From positions 11,042,296 to 11,106,295 of the forward strand of contig NC_044916.1 in the NCBI RefSeq assembly GCF_003576645.1: 64,000 bases of DNA. The letters are read 5' to 3'. The notes beneath the pieces are model-generated. The model was given only the letters and a program-made list of their open reading frames with translations. It searched no databases and was not told where the DNA came from. A program made the translations under genes and the position numbers. Of this stretch, positions 55,016 through 64,000 are shown piece after piece (positions within the stretch are counted from its first letter, which is position 1; every line of letters begins with the position of its first letter). This DNA is from Ipomoea triloba. Lineage: Eukaryota > Streptophyta > Magnoliopsida > Solanales > Convolvulaceae.

Positions 55016-57711
55016 GTGTGCTCAAACGCCGGTATCGTAGTACGTTTTATCTTGGGAAACCTATACCGCGATGCTCCAGGACACCGGGATGCGGTAAATA
55101 AGGTTTTAAGGACAGTGGCAACACGGCTCGTGCTTCCAACGACCCCGAGATCGTCCGTTTTTCATCCCTTGGCGTTTCTAGGTTTATTCAACCTTTTGTA
55201 GGTTTTATTTTCCTGGATAATTATCCTTCGTGGATTTTTATATATTGTATTTTTCCATTTTCTAGTGATTTTCGAGAATCATTTCCCTACACGCTTAACC
55301 ACAAAGTTCTTTAGCTATCTGGTTATCATATCCTACTTAAAACCAATTCGTGATAAGTAGGTAGACATTAAACATTTAACCACATTCCTTCATGGTAAGC
55401 CATATTGTTAGTCTCAAATCGAGTTGGAATTGAACTCGGATAACCCAACCAACGCCCAACACTATTCATGACAATTAACTTTTTTTTGGGAGGGACATTA
55501 TAAAAGTGTGTCTTTTCCCCCCTTCTAACGTCATTAGCATCATCATCTAGACTCGTAGTACAGTGGTTTCTACTTCATCCTCCCAACCACAACACTTGTG
55601 TTCAAATCTTGTGAATATTATTTGGGCATAGCGTCCATTAAATACTATTATTATTTTTACTCGTAGAAGTTATTTATTTCTACCCGATTTATTATGATTC
55701 TTGTCCAATAAAACCATCATTGCCACTGTTTGTGGAAACTACTATGAAATATACATGTTCCTAAACTCTACATGGCTTCACCCTCTTTTCTCAAAATTAG
55801 TCGCGTAGTAAAATAAAATAGCCAGGTCAGGAAGCAAACAATCCCAAGGCCTACGGGAACACCTCAACCGGCAGGGATAGAAGTCATCATGTTCCTAGGG
55901 GTCGATTTCGTGACCAAAAGAAACTAGAGATCTAACCAGCACCTTANGGGGGGGGGGGGGGGGGGCGGTGCAAATCAAATCCCAAACTGAGCCTGAAAAG
56001 GCTTGACTCGTGTACACCGACACCTGCGGGCACGAATGTCGTCCAGAAAATTGGCTGGCCTTGCGGGCTAAGTTATGCCAAAATTTCAAACATATTTTCC
56101 ATCTCTGAACCACTCGAGATCATATCTGATCTCTCACCCGAGACATCAAAATGATCTGATCTCTAGCGAGAGGTAGTTCAATGTCTCGTGCCTGGCGGAG
56201 TCGACATCTCGCGAGAAATCGTTCGCGTGCGAGTGCGATATCGCGCGGCCCGGGCTGGCACGCACGTCTGATGTCTCGCGAACTTGGGCGACGTCTCGCG
56301 GCCGGTACGATGTCTCGCAGCATGCATTGCTTAACGTCTCGCAACACGGCCTGATGTCTCGATGGTTCGCAGACTGGAACCATGTCTCGCACCGCGACTC
56401 CAGTGACCTCTCGAGAGCGACGTTTCATTTACTGTGTCCGTTCAAAAATGACTGTTGGTATTACGGAATTAATTTGATTAATTCCAATCATTATTTTCAG
56501 TGTTATTTAGTGAGTAATGGACTTGTTAGTGGGTGTAAATGTGTGCTAGTGGCAGAATTAATATTCTGCTACTGGGTGGAGGTTACATGTGATTTATTAA
56601 TGCAATGATTAATGCTATGATCACTATCCTCTACTATATATTTCGTTGGTGAGCAGCAGATTTGTACAAGCACAATAACACACAAAGAACACACTGGTTT
56701 CTCCCTCAAAAACTCTGCTCATCCTTTCCTTCAAGCCACCTGCGTTCATCCCACATCCTAGTTCGCCGAATACCAAGTTTGTGTGCTCAAACGCCGGTAT
56801 CGTAGTACGTTTTATCTTGGGAAACCTATACCGCGATGCTCCAGGACACCGGGATGCGGTAAATAAGGTTTTAAGGACAGTGGCAACACGGCTCGTGCTT
56901 CCAACGACCCCGAGATCGTCCGTTTTTCATCCCTTGGCGTTTCTAGGTTTATTCAACCTTTTGTAGGTTTTATTTTCCTGGATAATTATCCTTCGTGGAT
57001 TTTTATATATTGTATTTTTCCATTTTCTAGTGATTTTCGAGAATCATTTCCCTACACGCTTAACCACAAAGTTCTTTAGCTATCTGGTTATCATATCCTA
57101 CTTAAAACCAATTCGTGATAAGTAGGTAGACATTAAACATTTAACCACATTCCTTCATGGTAAGCCATATTGTTAGTCTCAAATCGAGTTGGAATTGAAC
57201 TCGGATAACCCAACCAACGCCCAACACTATTCATGACAATTAACTTTTTTTTGGGAGGGACATTATAAAAGTGTGTCTTTTCCCCCCTTCTAACGTCATT
57301 AGCATCATCATCTAGACTCGTAGTACAGTGGTTTCTACTTCATCCTCCCAACCACAACACTTGTGTTCAAATCTTGTGAATATTATTTGGGCATAGCGTC
57401 CATTAAATACTATTATTATTTTTACTCGTAGAAGTTATTTATTTCTACCCGATTTATTATGATTCTTGTCCAATAAAACCATCATTGCCACTGTTTGTGG
57501 AAACTACTATGAAATATACATGTTCCTAAACTCTACATGGCTTCACCCTCTTTTCTCAAAATTAGTCGCGTAGTAAAATAAAATAGCCAGGTCAGGAAGC
57601 AAACAATCCCAAGGCCTACGGGAACACCTCAACCGGCAGGGATAGAAGTCATCATGTTCCTAGGGGTCGATTTCGTGACCAAAAGAAACTAGAGATCTAA
57701 CCAGCACCTTA
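54201..57711. repeat. 1746-bp exact direct duplication around poly-G and an N (55947)
   Basis: 54201-55946 is repeated base for base as far as I can follow at 55966-57711 (offset 1765). The join is ACCTTA, N, then a run of about 18 G. The genuine single-copy sequence has GGGGGG at 54195 where the second copy has the long G run. An N plus long poly-G plus an exact duplicate is best explained as two overlapping contigs placed end to end. Confidence 0.9.
55016..55946. other. Flank right of copia-2; no gene seen (copied at 56781-57711)
   Basis: Contains CCACAACACTTGTGTTCAAATCTTGTGAA and similar text but no motif-bearing frame. May include the remainder of the copia-2 LTR. Confidence 0.35.
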
Positions 57712-58715
57712 GTCGTTAGAGAGAACCCCTGACAACAAAATCTAACTCGAGTCCCTTGGGAAGTTGGCCTAGAGCCTAGATGTTAGTCTTGGAGTTTGAA
57801 AACGTTATCGGCAAGTGGGTAGCCCAATAGCAATGGGGTCATAGCCCAACCCTACGAGAATATCTATTGGGCCCCGAACCTCAGAAACCTACAGGTTGCT
57901 AACTTACAAAGGGAGGCCTGAGCAGCCATCCTAAAAGAGTGGGCTGACAAAGTGTGAGATTGATGCTTTAGTGCTATAATGTTGTTGTGGAGGAGATGGA
58001 GGTGTTCTGTATTCTGTTGATGGAGTTTTTGAAGGTATGGAGTCGGAGAAGATAGGGTAAGAGGCTACTGCCTCTCCTCTGTCTTGCTCACGGGACTACC
58101 AGCAAGCACTTGGGCCTGCGGGCTATTCCCTTGAGATGTGGCAGGCGTGGGATGACAAGGCTCGAAGCTCAACTACCCAACGCCATGGTGCCACAGGGCT
58201 GTGATGGTGGGCCTCGGGCCATGCTGCCAACCCTGTGGTACCATTGGACTCTGATAGCGTGGCTTAGTGTTCTGCTTGCTAGGTCTGGCCACCGATCAAC
58301 TACGCGGGCCCGGATGACCTGTGAGGCTTGAGAAGTTGATCCAGTTGTTAATTGAAATATTATTTGTTAGCTGTATAAATTGATTTACCCAAACTAAAGC
58401 ATGAAATTCCTATTTGCCTATGAAGATGAAATCTGTGAATTGATAAATATATTTATGAGGAGAGGAGTATATGAAAGGAGCCATTTATTGTTTTGGAAAG
58501 AAAGGTTGGGAGTATGATGATTGAGGATACTTCTTTCACTATGTAAGGAATTAATGTTGTGCAATTGCCCATTACCCTCATGCATGCATCTATACTTACC
58601 AAATCAACCTATATTTTTATATATAAATGATTACTTATCTATTTAGAAAGCCTATATAAATAAGTATATGCATACTTGTATACTCTTACTTTATAACTCT
58701 TTTAAAATCTATATC
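57712..58715. other. Intergenic stretch, nothing recognised
   Basis: Moderate GC in the first 600 bases (57900-58330 has short open frames without motifs), A/T-rich afterwards. Ends at the Tat-type LTR. Confidence 0.4.
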
Positions 58716-59162
58716 TGATATAGTAAAATACGGGTCGAACTATTGTATTTATACTGAATCGGGTACAAGAAGGAATACCCTATACGAAACCGAGCTACAT
58801 GACAGTGGGTCAGAGGTTCCCGGTCTCTTTAGCTAGTGTATTAGACAAAATAGCCAAAAGTCCTTCAGGCTACATTAAATGCGCCTTTTATAGGGGCTCT
58901 AGCAAGAGTTCCGGTCCAGCGGCATGTGGGACGCGTGGCGGTCATGCACCGGTCAATCCGTCGGCCTAATCTGCAAGCGGAAAAGTGCGCGGGTTTGAGG
59001 TCCTTGGTTCGAACCACCGCGAGGACCCATACCGAACCTGGTGTACAACGATGCCCGGTCTGGGTAGACTGGGAGGAGAGTCCCGAAGGGCCAAGAAAGT
59101 CTCTTGTCGTGGAACACAGCCTGGGAGGTCGAGATACGTAGACCGGGATTTTATCCCTATCA
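58716..59162 (-). repeat. Tat-type 3' LTR, 447 bp
   Basis: The plus-strand start TGATATAGTAAAAT and the end ATTTTATCCCTATCA are imperfect inverted repeats (TGATA...TATCA). The polypurine tract abuts the right side, so on the minus strand this is the 3' LTR. Confidence 0.7.
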
Positions 59163-59180
59163 ACTAGCCCCCCAACCCGG
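59163..59180 (-). other. Polypurine tract of the Tat-type element
   Basis: The minus strand reads GGTTGGGGGGCTAGT directly before the LTR start TGATAGGG. It fixes the coding orientation as minus. Confidence 0.75.
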
Positions 59181-59394
59181 TCTTCCACGACCTCTGGGGA
59201 GTGAAGTTCGGGCTGTAAGATTGATCCCGGGCCCCGTCGTCCTCGTCCGATCGAGGGGTTAGAAATGGGAAGATGACGTCAGCAGAGTCGTCAGCCCTAG
59301 CGCGCACGCGTCGCATTCCCGTGGACTTCGGAACTTGGGTCTAACCTAGGCCTACGCCACGGGGAACCGAACCGGCGGCCCCCTACTCTTCCTT

Positions 59395-59403
59395 CTATAA
59401 ATA
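59395..59403 (+). promoter_or_regulatory. TATA box for the antisense ORF
   Basis: CTATAAATA lies about 230 bp before the ATG at 59624, in GC-rich DNA. A spliceable leader follows: donor GTATCG at 59524 and acceptor GCTAG ending at 59615 would remove a 92-bp intron. This suggests the antisense ORF has its own promoter. Confidence 0.5.
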
Positions 59404-59623
59404 CGGGATTTAAACACCTTTTCCGACTTTCACGAGAAGTCTAATTTAGAGCTTCCCGAGCTACTTAAGCCTTCCGAGCGCTCTTACGACAACTACGCCG
59501 TTCATTCAAGCTTTCTGAAACAGGTATCGTCCTCTCGCTCACTTCTATAGCTAATCCCATTTATAACTTTGGGTCATGGGCTGCCCTTAGTAAGACACAT
59601 CTCCGTTCTTGCTAGGTACAGCC

Positions 59624-60636
59624 ATGAGCGGATCGGATAGCCAGAACCTATCCCTTCACAGTTACGGTGGCTCGATCAAGGTCGGATCATTTACGGTCTC
59701 GACCTATGACTCCGTTATCAATGCTATAGACACACACTCCGGAGAGAACGAGGGCCTTACCCGGCCTCAAGGCCAGCCGGACTCCGGGGCTAACGAAGCG
59801 GATTCTCGGCCCGTGGTAGAGCCTCTTGCCACGGAAGCAGGGCCCTCGGGTCGAGGAAAGCCCGTCCCTACAACCCACGGTAGGGATTGGTTTGCCGGTC
59901 TGCCGGTCGATTCTACCCCTCTTTCAGGATCCGCCTGGAAAGCAGCGGCCTGCGGCAGCATACCAGCCTTCTCACCCGCGGGGAGATCGAAGAGATCTCG
60001 GCCCTACTGACCGGGATCGTTAAGTACGAAACCAAACGGTCGTTGGGGAACGTTGTCGACCGGACGCACGGGGAATGGCTCGGGATGCATCTGGACTCCA
60101 TCAAGGCCCCGTTAATCTTCCCGTTCCACCCCTTTCTTCTAAGCTTCATGAAGTATTACGAGGTTCTGCCTGGGCAGATCGTCCCCAACGCTCACCGCAC
60201 CCGGGCGTGCTTTTCGCAAATATGCGGCCGCCACGGTCTTCCGGTGACATTAGAATTATTCCGGTACCTCTTTTCGGTCCGGCCTCTATCGATGAAACAT
60301 GGGGGCGACGTCTTGTGCGTTCAGTCTCGTGATCACTTCTGCAAGATCCTCCGTTTGCCCGAGAACAACCGAGGTTGGAAGGACCGGATTTTGTCGGTCA
60401 AATATCCTTGGTCGCTTCCCGTCGACAGAGAGTGGTCGGTGTATGTGACCGAGCACAAGCGACCCAAGCAAAGCCGGGCTTTGAATGACGCGGCCGTAAA
60501 AATTTCCGCCGAGGAGTATGAATATGAAATCTTCCGGTCGGCCGAAGAGTACCTGGAAGCGAAGCTCGAGCCCCCCCAGATACGATTTGCGCGAGAAGTA
60601 TACGCCCAAGAGGGCGGTAGTCACAATCGCCGTTAA
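59624..60636 (+). pseudogene. Antisense extra ORF with Transposase_28-like domain (one frameshift)
   Basis: The ATG at 59624 opens a hydrophilic N-terminal part (MSGSDSQNLSLHSYGG, later PVVEPLATEAGPSGRGKPV). The first frame stops at 60008. The remainder lies in the next frame, so a one-base shift occurs between about 59940 and 60005. The second part holds the domain: TRGEIEEISALL, HGEWLGMHLDS, FPFHPFLLSFMKYYEVLPGQ, RHGLPVTLELFRYLFSVRP, then a charged tail to TAA 60634-60636. This matches the family named putative gypsy-type transposon (Transposase_28), known from extra ORFs of plant Tat elements; despite the name its function is not established. It is convergent with pol. Confidence 0.8.
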
Positions 60637-61752
60637 GGTCCGAAGACGGGTAACCGGGCACCTTACTCCCGAGGTGAGCACCTTGCTCTCACCATTAGGG
60701 TCCGAAAACCGGTAACCGGGCACCTTACTCCCGGGGTGAGCACCTTGCTCTCACTATTAAGGTCCGAAGACCGGTAACTGGGTACCTTACTCCCGGGGTG
60801 AGCACCTTGGTCTCACCATTAAGGTCCGAAGACCGGTATCCAGGCACCTTACTCCCGGGGTGAGCACCTTGCTCTCACCATTAAGGTCCGAAGACTGGTA
60901 ACCGGGCACCTTACTCTTGGGTGAGCACCTTGCTCTCACCATTAAGGTCCGAAGACTGGTAACCGGGCACCTTACTTCTAGGGTGAGCACCTTGCTCTCA
61001 CCATTAGGGTCCGAAAATCGGTAACCGGGCACCTTACTCCCGGGGTGAGCACCTTGTTCTCACCATTAAGGTCCGAAGACCGATAACCGGGCACCTTACT
61101 CCCGGGGTGAGCACCTTGCTCTCACCATTAAGGTCCGAAGACCGGTAACCGGGCACCTTACTCCCGGGGTGAGCACCTTGGTCTCACCATTAAGGTCCGA
61201 AGACCGGTAACCGGGCACCTTACTCCCGGGGTGAGCACCTTGCTCTCACCATTAAGGTCCGAAGACCGGTAACCGGGCACCTTACTCCCGGGGTGAGCAC
61301 CTTGCTCTCACCATTAAGGTCCGAAGACCGGTAACCGGGCACCTTACTCCCGGGGTGAGCACCTTGCTCTCACCATTAAGGTCCGAAGACCGGTAACCGG
61401 GCACCTTACTCCCGGGGTGAGCACCTTGCTCTCACCATTAAGGTCCGAAGACCGGTAACCGGGCACCTTACTCCCGGGGTGAGCACCTTGCTCTCACCAT
61501 TAAGGTCCGAAGACCGGTAACCGGGCACCTTACTCCCGGGGTGAGCACCTTGCTCTCACCATTAAGGTCTGAAGACCGGTAACTGGGCACCTTACTCCTG
61601 GGGTGAGCACTTTGTTCTCACCATTAAGGTCCGAAAACCGGTAACCGGGCACCTTACTCTCGGGGTGAGCACCTTGCTCTCATCATTAAGGTCCGAAGAC
61701 CGATAACCGGGCACCTTACTTCCGGGGTGAGCACCTTGCTCTCACCATTAAG
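60629..61752. repeat. 18-copy tandem array, 62-bp unit
   Basis: The unit contains AAGGTCCGAAGACCGGTAAC, GGGCACCTTACTCCCGGGG and TGAGCACCTTGCTCTCACC. The copies near 61130-61560 are almost identical while the outer ones differ at a few bases, the pattern expected when an array grows from the middle. The array starts within ten bases of the antisense ORF stop, and its first unit overlaps the end of that ORF's reading frame region. Unit text includes the inverted pair GGTCCGAAGACC-like and CCCGGG palindromes. Confidence 0.95.
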
Positions 61753-61892
61753 CGAAAATCCTAAGAAAAAGCCGACCTAAACGATCGGTCAACGTTTACA
61801 TTACGAATTGAATGACCGCGTAGGGTCTACAAGGGTGGCCGCGTAGGGCGAAAGAAAATTGGGGCATTCAAGCTCCCGGTCCTACTACAAAC

Positions 61893-63046
61893 TACTGATA
61901 GAAATGAACTAAGTGTTGGGAATTCTAGATGCGGTCGACCGGTTTGCCGGTGGTGGTTTCAAGCCGGTAAGTGCCCGGTCTTACGACGGCCGAGATAACG
62001 TATGGACCTTCCCAACACTGAGCCAGCTTCCCGCCCTCGAGTGGCTTGCTAGCTTTTCTTTCTCGCAGCACGTAGTCCCCGACCTGGAAGTAACGGGGGC
62101 GCACCTTAGGGTCGCGGTGTGCTTTAAGCTTCTTCTAGTACTCCTCGACCCTCCGGGCGACAGCGTCTCTCTTCTCTTCTAAGGAATCTAGCTCGGTCAC
62201 CATCAGGGAGTCATTACCATGCTCGTCGTAAGCTCGCTCTCGGGACGTCGGTATCCAAGCTTCCACCGGCAGACGGGCCTCGGTGCCATAGACTAAAGGA
62301 AAAGGAGTTTCTTTCGTGGCTTCACGGGGCGTAGTCCGGTACGACCACAGGATATACGGGAGTTCGTCCGCCCAGCTTCGTCCGGCCGAATGGAATTTCT
62401 TCTTAAGCCCCTCCAAAATGGTTCTGTTTGCGTTTTCAACCTGGCCGTTCCCCTGGGGGTACGCCACAGAAGACCGGACCGATCTAGTGCCAACGGTTGC
62501 TAGGAAGTTCTGGAAGTATTCGCCCTCGAACTGCTTCCCGTTGTCGGTCACCAACTGCACTGGAACCCCAAACCGGGAAATCACGTTCCGCCATAGGAAC
62601 CGGGCGCACTGTTGAGACGTGATCGTCGCCAATGGTTCGGCCTCGATCCACTTGGAAAAGTAATCAATGGCGACGATAATGAAGCGGCGTCGTCCGGTCA
62701 ACTGGGGAAAAGGTCCTAAGATGTCCACTCCTCACTTAGCGAACGGGATTGCCGAACTGACCGGATGATAGAAAGTGGCCGGTCTGCCCGGGACACGGGC
62801 GTACAGCTGGCACGATTCGCACGATTTGGCCAGTGACTCGCTGTCCAATTGGATCGACGGCCAATAATAGTCGATCAGCATTATCCTTCTTGCTAGTGCC
62901 CGGCCCCCCTGATGAGCGGAGCAAAGTCCGGAGTGCAGCTCGGTCATCACGAGATCGGCTTCGAATTTGGACAGACACCTCATTAGCGGGCCCCCGTATG
63001 ACCGTCGGTACAGGCGATTGTCGAGCATCTGGAACCGGGGGGGCAC
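61893..63046 (-). pseudogene. Tat-type gypsy integrase (three nonsense codons)
   Basis: The integrase inserts element DNA into the host genome. From 63046: FQMLDNRLYRRSYGGPLMRC, then the zinc-binding pattern ELHSGLCSAHQGGRALARR...CESCQLYA (H-H-C-C). After TGA at 62732 comes the catalytic core: DILGPFPQLTGRRRFIIVAI, VPVQLVTDNGKQF and VAYPQGNGQVENANRTI (D-D-E). TAG at 62135-62137 precedes the C-terminal part VRPRYFQVGDYVLR, LEGGKLAQCWEGPYVISAVV and PGTYRLETTTGKPVDRI. A last TAG falls where relatives have tryptophan, and the natural end is at 61893. All stops are in the one frame, so decay is by point mutation only. Confidence 0.9.
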
Positions 63047-63425
63047 GCAACTTCACTTTCCTTGCCCTCCGGTCATTCTCGGGTAGGGTCTCGGTTTGTA
63101 AGTACAGCTGGAGATCGGAGATCCATTCGTTGGGGTCCTCGGCGACTGGTGCCACGGGCATCACGTCAATACAGGCAGCCGGTAATTCTTCTACTCGGGC
63201 AACTTTGGAGATGTACTTCGGGGCCTCATGCGACAACCGGGATAGCATGTCGGCGTCAGCATTTTCGGCTCGCGGGATGTGCTCGGCGTCACATGCATCA
63301 AACGACCCCATGGCGAAGAGGGCGTGATCTCGGTACTGAGCCAACTACTCGCCCTTTGCTTCGAAGGCGCCGGTGACTTGTCCAATGACTAAAGCCGAGT
63401 CCGTTCGGATCCTCACCCGTCGGGC
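63047..63425 (-). pseudogene. Tat-type gypsy RNase H remnant, cut by an LTR insertion
   Basis: Reads RIRTDSALVIGQVTGAFEAK, a TAG, LAQYRDHALFAMGSFD, then AEHIPRAENADADMLSRLSH, typical of the gypsy RNase H end, followed by a linker to the integrase. A one-base shift lies in a run of seven C (minus strand) near 63045. At 63425 the sequence is broken by gypsy LTR copy F. Confidence 0.85.
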
Positions 63426-64000
63426 TGTAACCCCCCACCTATTTCAGTAAAATTAAGGTTCGAAAAATTTTTCTTTAGGCTATAACATCCATGAGATGAT
63501 CTGCGGATGCTTCGAAAGAATTATTATAAGTAAGGACAGTTAGTAATAAGCAGCGATCGTACGTCCCGGTCACGAACCGTAAAAATTTTAGGAACTAGGA
63601 TTCGGACCCGTTTGTCCTAGGAAATGGATTTTTAGGCATCATACTATTATTCTTGAATTTCCTATTTAATTAGATTAGCCCATAGCAGCCAAAATTTATT
63701 TGTGATCGTACATCGCGAAATTTCGCGGTGTACCGAACTTAGCCCAATTTTGAGTTCTAGACTGGAATAAATTTTTGGGTTGGAGAATTATTTGAATTGA
63801 ATTAGTTTCCACCGAGAATTTATCTGAATTAATCCCAAACAGTCTAAGTAAAGATATTTTGGAGTATTTTAATCCAAGTTAGGTGATGTCTTATCCATTA
63901 GGTGTGGACTAGTCAACCTTTTGACCAAAGACCATAAAAACCCATTTTTCTTCCCCATTTTTGTGTGTTGGCCGAAATTACTCAAGGGAGAGAGAGAGAG
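63426..64000 (+). mobile_element. Ty3/gypsy long LTR, copy F (5' part, cut by window edge)
   Basis: Starts TGTAACCCCCCACC and follows copies B, C and D through the CGCGAAATTTCGCGGTGTACCG block, CATAAAAACCC (TATA-like) and GGCCGAAATTACT to the GA tract at the window end. It is inserted in the RNase H region of the Tat-type element. The right end is outside, so no target duplication can be checked. Confidence 0.88.

Larger units (their letters stand above)
58716..63425 (-). mobile_element. Tat-type Ty3/gypsy element with antisense extra ORF and satellite-like array
   Basis: Coding strand minus. From right to left: RNase H and integrase (63425-61893), an 18-copy 62-bp tandem repeat (60629-61752), an ORF on the opposite strand (59624-60636), a polypurine tract (59163-59180) and the 3' LTR (58716-59162). 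The GC content is much higher than in neighbouring elements. In the plant Tat lineage (for example Retand, Grande) an extra, often antisense, ORF lies between pol and the 3' LTR, and tandem repeats in the 3' untranslated region are common; this layout fits. Gag, protease and RT lie beyond the LTR inserted at 63426, outside the window. Confidence 0.8.

Noticed and set aside
58980..59030. A GGTTCGAACC box resembling a tRNA B box, possible tRNA or SINE
   Set aside because: No A box at the right distance and no cloverleaf could be drawn; the text lies inside the Tat-type LTR and is a short palindrome.
60286..61032. Open frames over the 62-bp array and on the strand opposite the antisense ORF
   Set aside because: The proteins simply repeat the 62-bp unit or mirror the GC-rich ORF; no independent gene.
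60629..61752. CRISPR array
   Set aside because: The 62-bp units are contiguous with no variable spacers; this is an ordinary tandem repeat.

Overview
This 64 kb window is nuclear DNA from a flowering plant, most likely a eudicot. The evidence is one spliced plant-type galactolipid synthase gene and a dense bed of plant transposable elements: Ty1/copia, Ty3/gypsy of two kinds, Helitron, hAT, CACTA and MITE-like copies. I cannot name the species. Most protein-like stretches are transposon remnants. The only clear host gene is a type B (MGD2/MGD3-like) monogalactosyldiacylglycerol synthase at 47673-50943 (+), seven exons and 451 residues.

Layout. 1-1188 is the end of a roughly 3 kb gypsy LTR. 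1189-6725 is AT-rich repeat DNA with a related LTR fragment and degenerate internal repeats. From 6726 leftward-reading Helitron sequence begins: a 3' hairpin and CTAG end, then a broken Rep-helicase gene (6862-11560). A 3.6 kb solo-like gypsy LTR (13135-16727, TSD aaaac) interrupts the segment, and an RPA70-like single-strand-binding gene (19177-21414) follows on the same strand. 22011-37678 is a three-level nest: a hAT element (TSD cttatata) holds a copia element (22072-36643), whose left LTR holds a second copy of the gypsy LTR (23543-26298). 38915-46751 is a gypsy element (TSD attac) with a long LTR, a decayed gag, a CACTA end and unexplained spliced gene fragments. After the MGDG synthase gene comes a copia element lacking most of its interior (51458 to about 55015) and a 1.7 kb duplicated block. 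58716-63425 is a GC-rich Tat-type gypsy element on the minus strand: LTR, polypurine tract, an antisense extra ORF with a Transposase_28-like domain, eighteen copies of a 62-bp tandem repeat, and an integrase/RNase H region. Another copy of the gypsy LTR cuts it at 63426 and runs out of the window.

The least ordinary feature is a short protein-coding frame inside the roughly 3 kb gypsy LTR. It occurs in three copies (about 396-803, 25682-26026, 43944-44345) and keeps a shared C-terminal block although the copies have diverged in DNA. I do not recognise the protein.

Assembly caution. Five of the six single-N positions (1135, 32142, 34261, 39166, 55947) are flanked by direct duplications of 31 bp to 1.75 kb. 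Several further places show stacked overlapping duplications without an N. These look like unmerged contig overlaps, so copy number there should not be read as biology.
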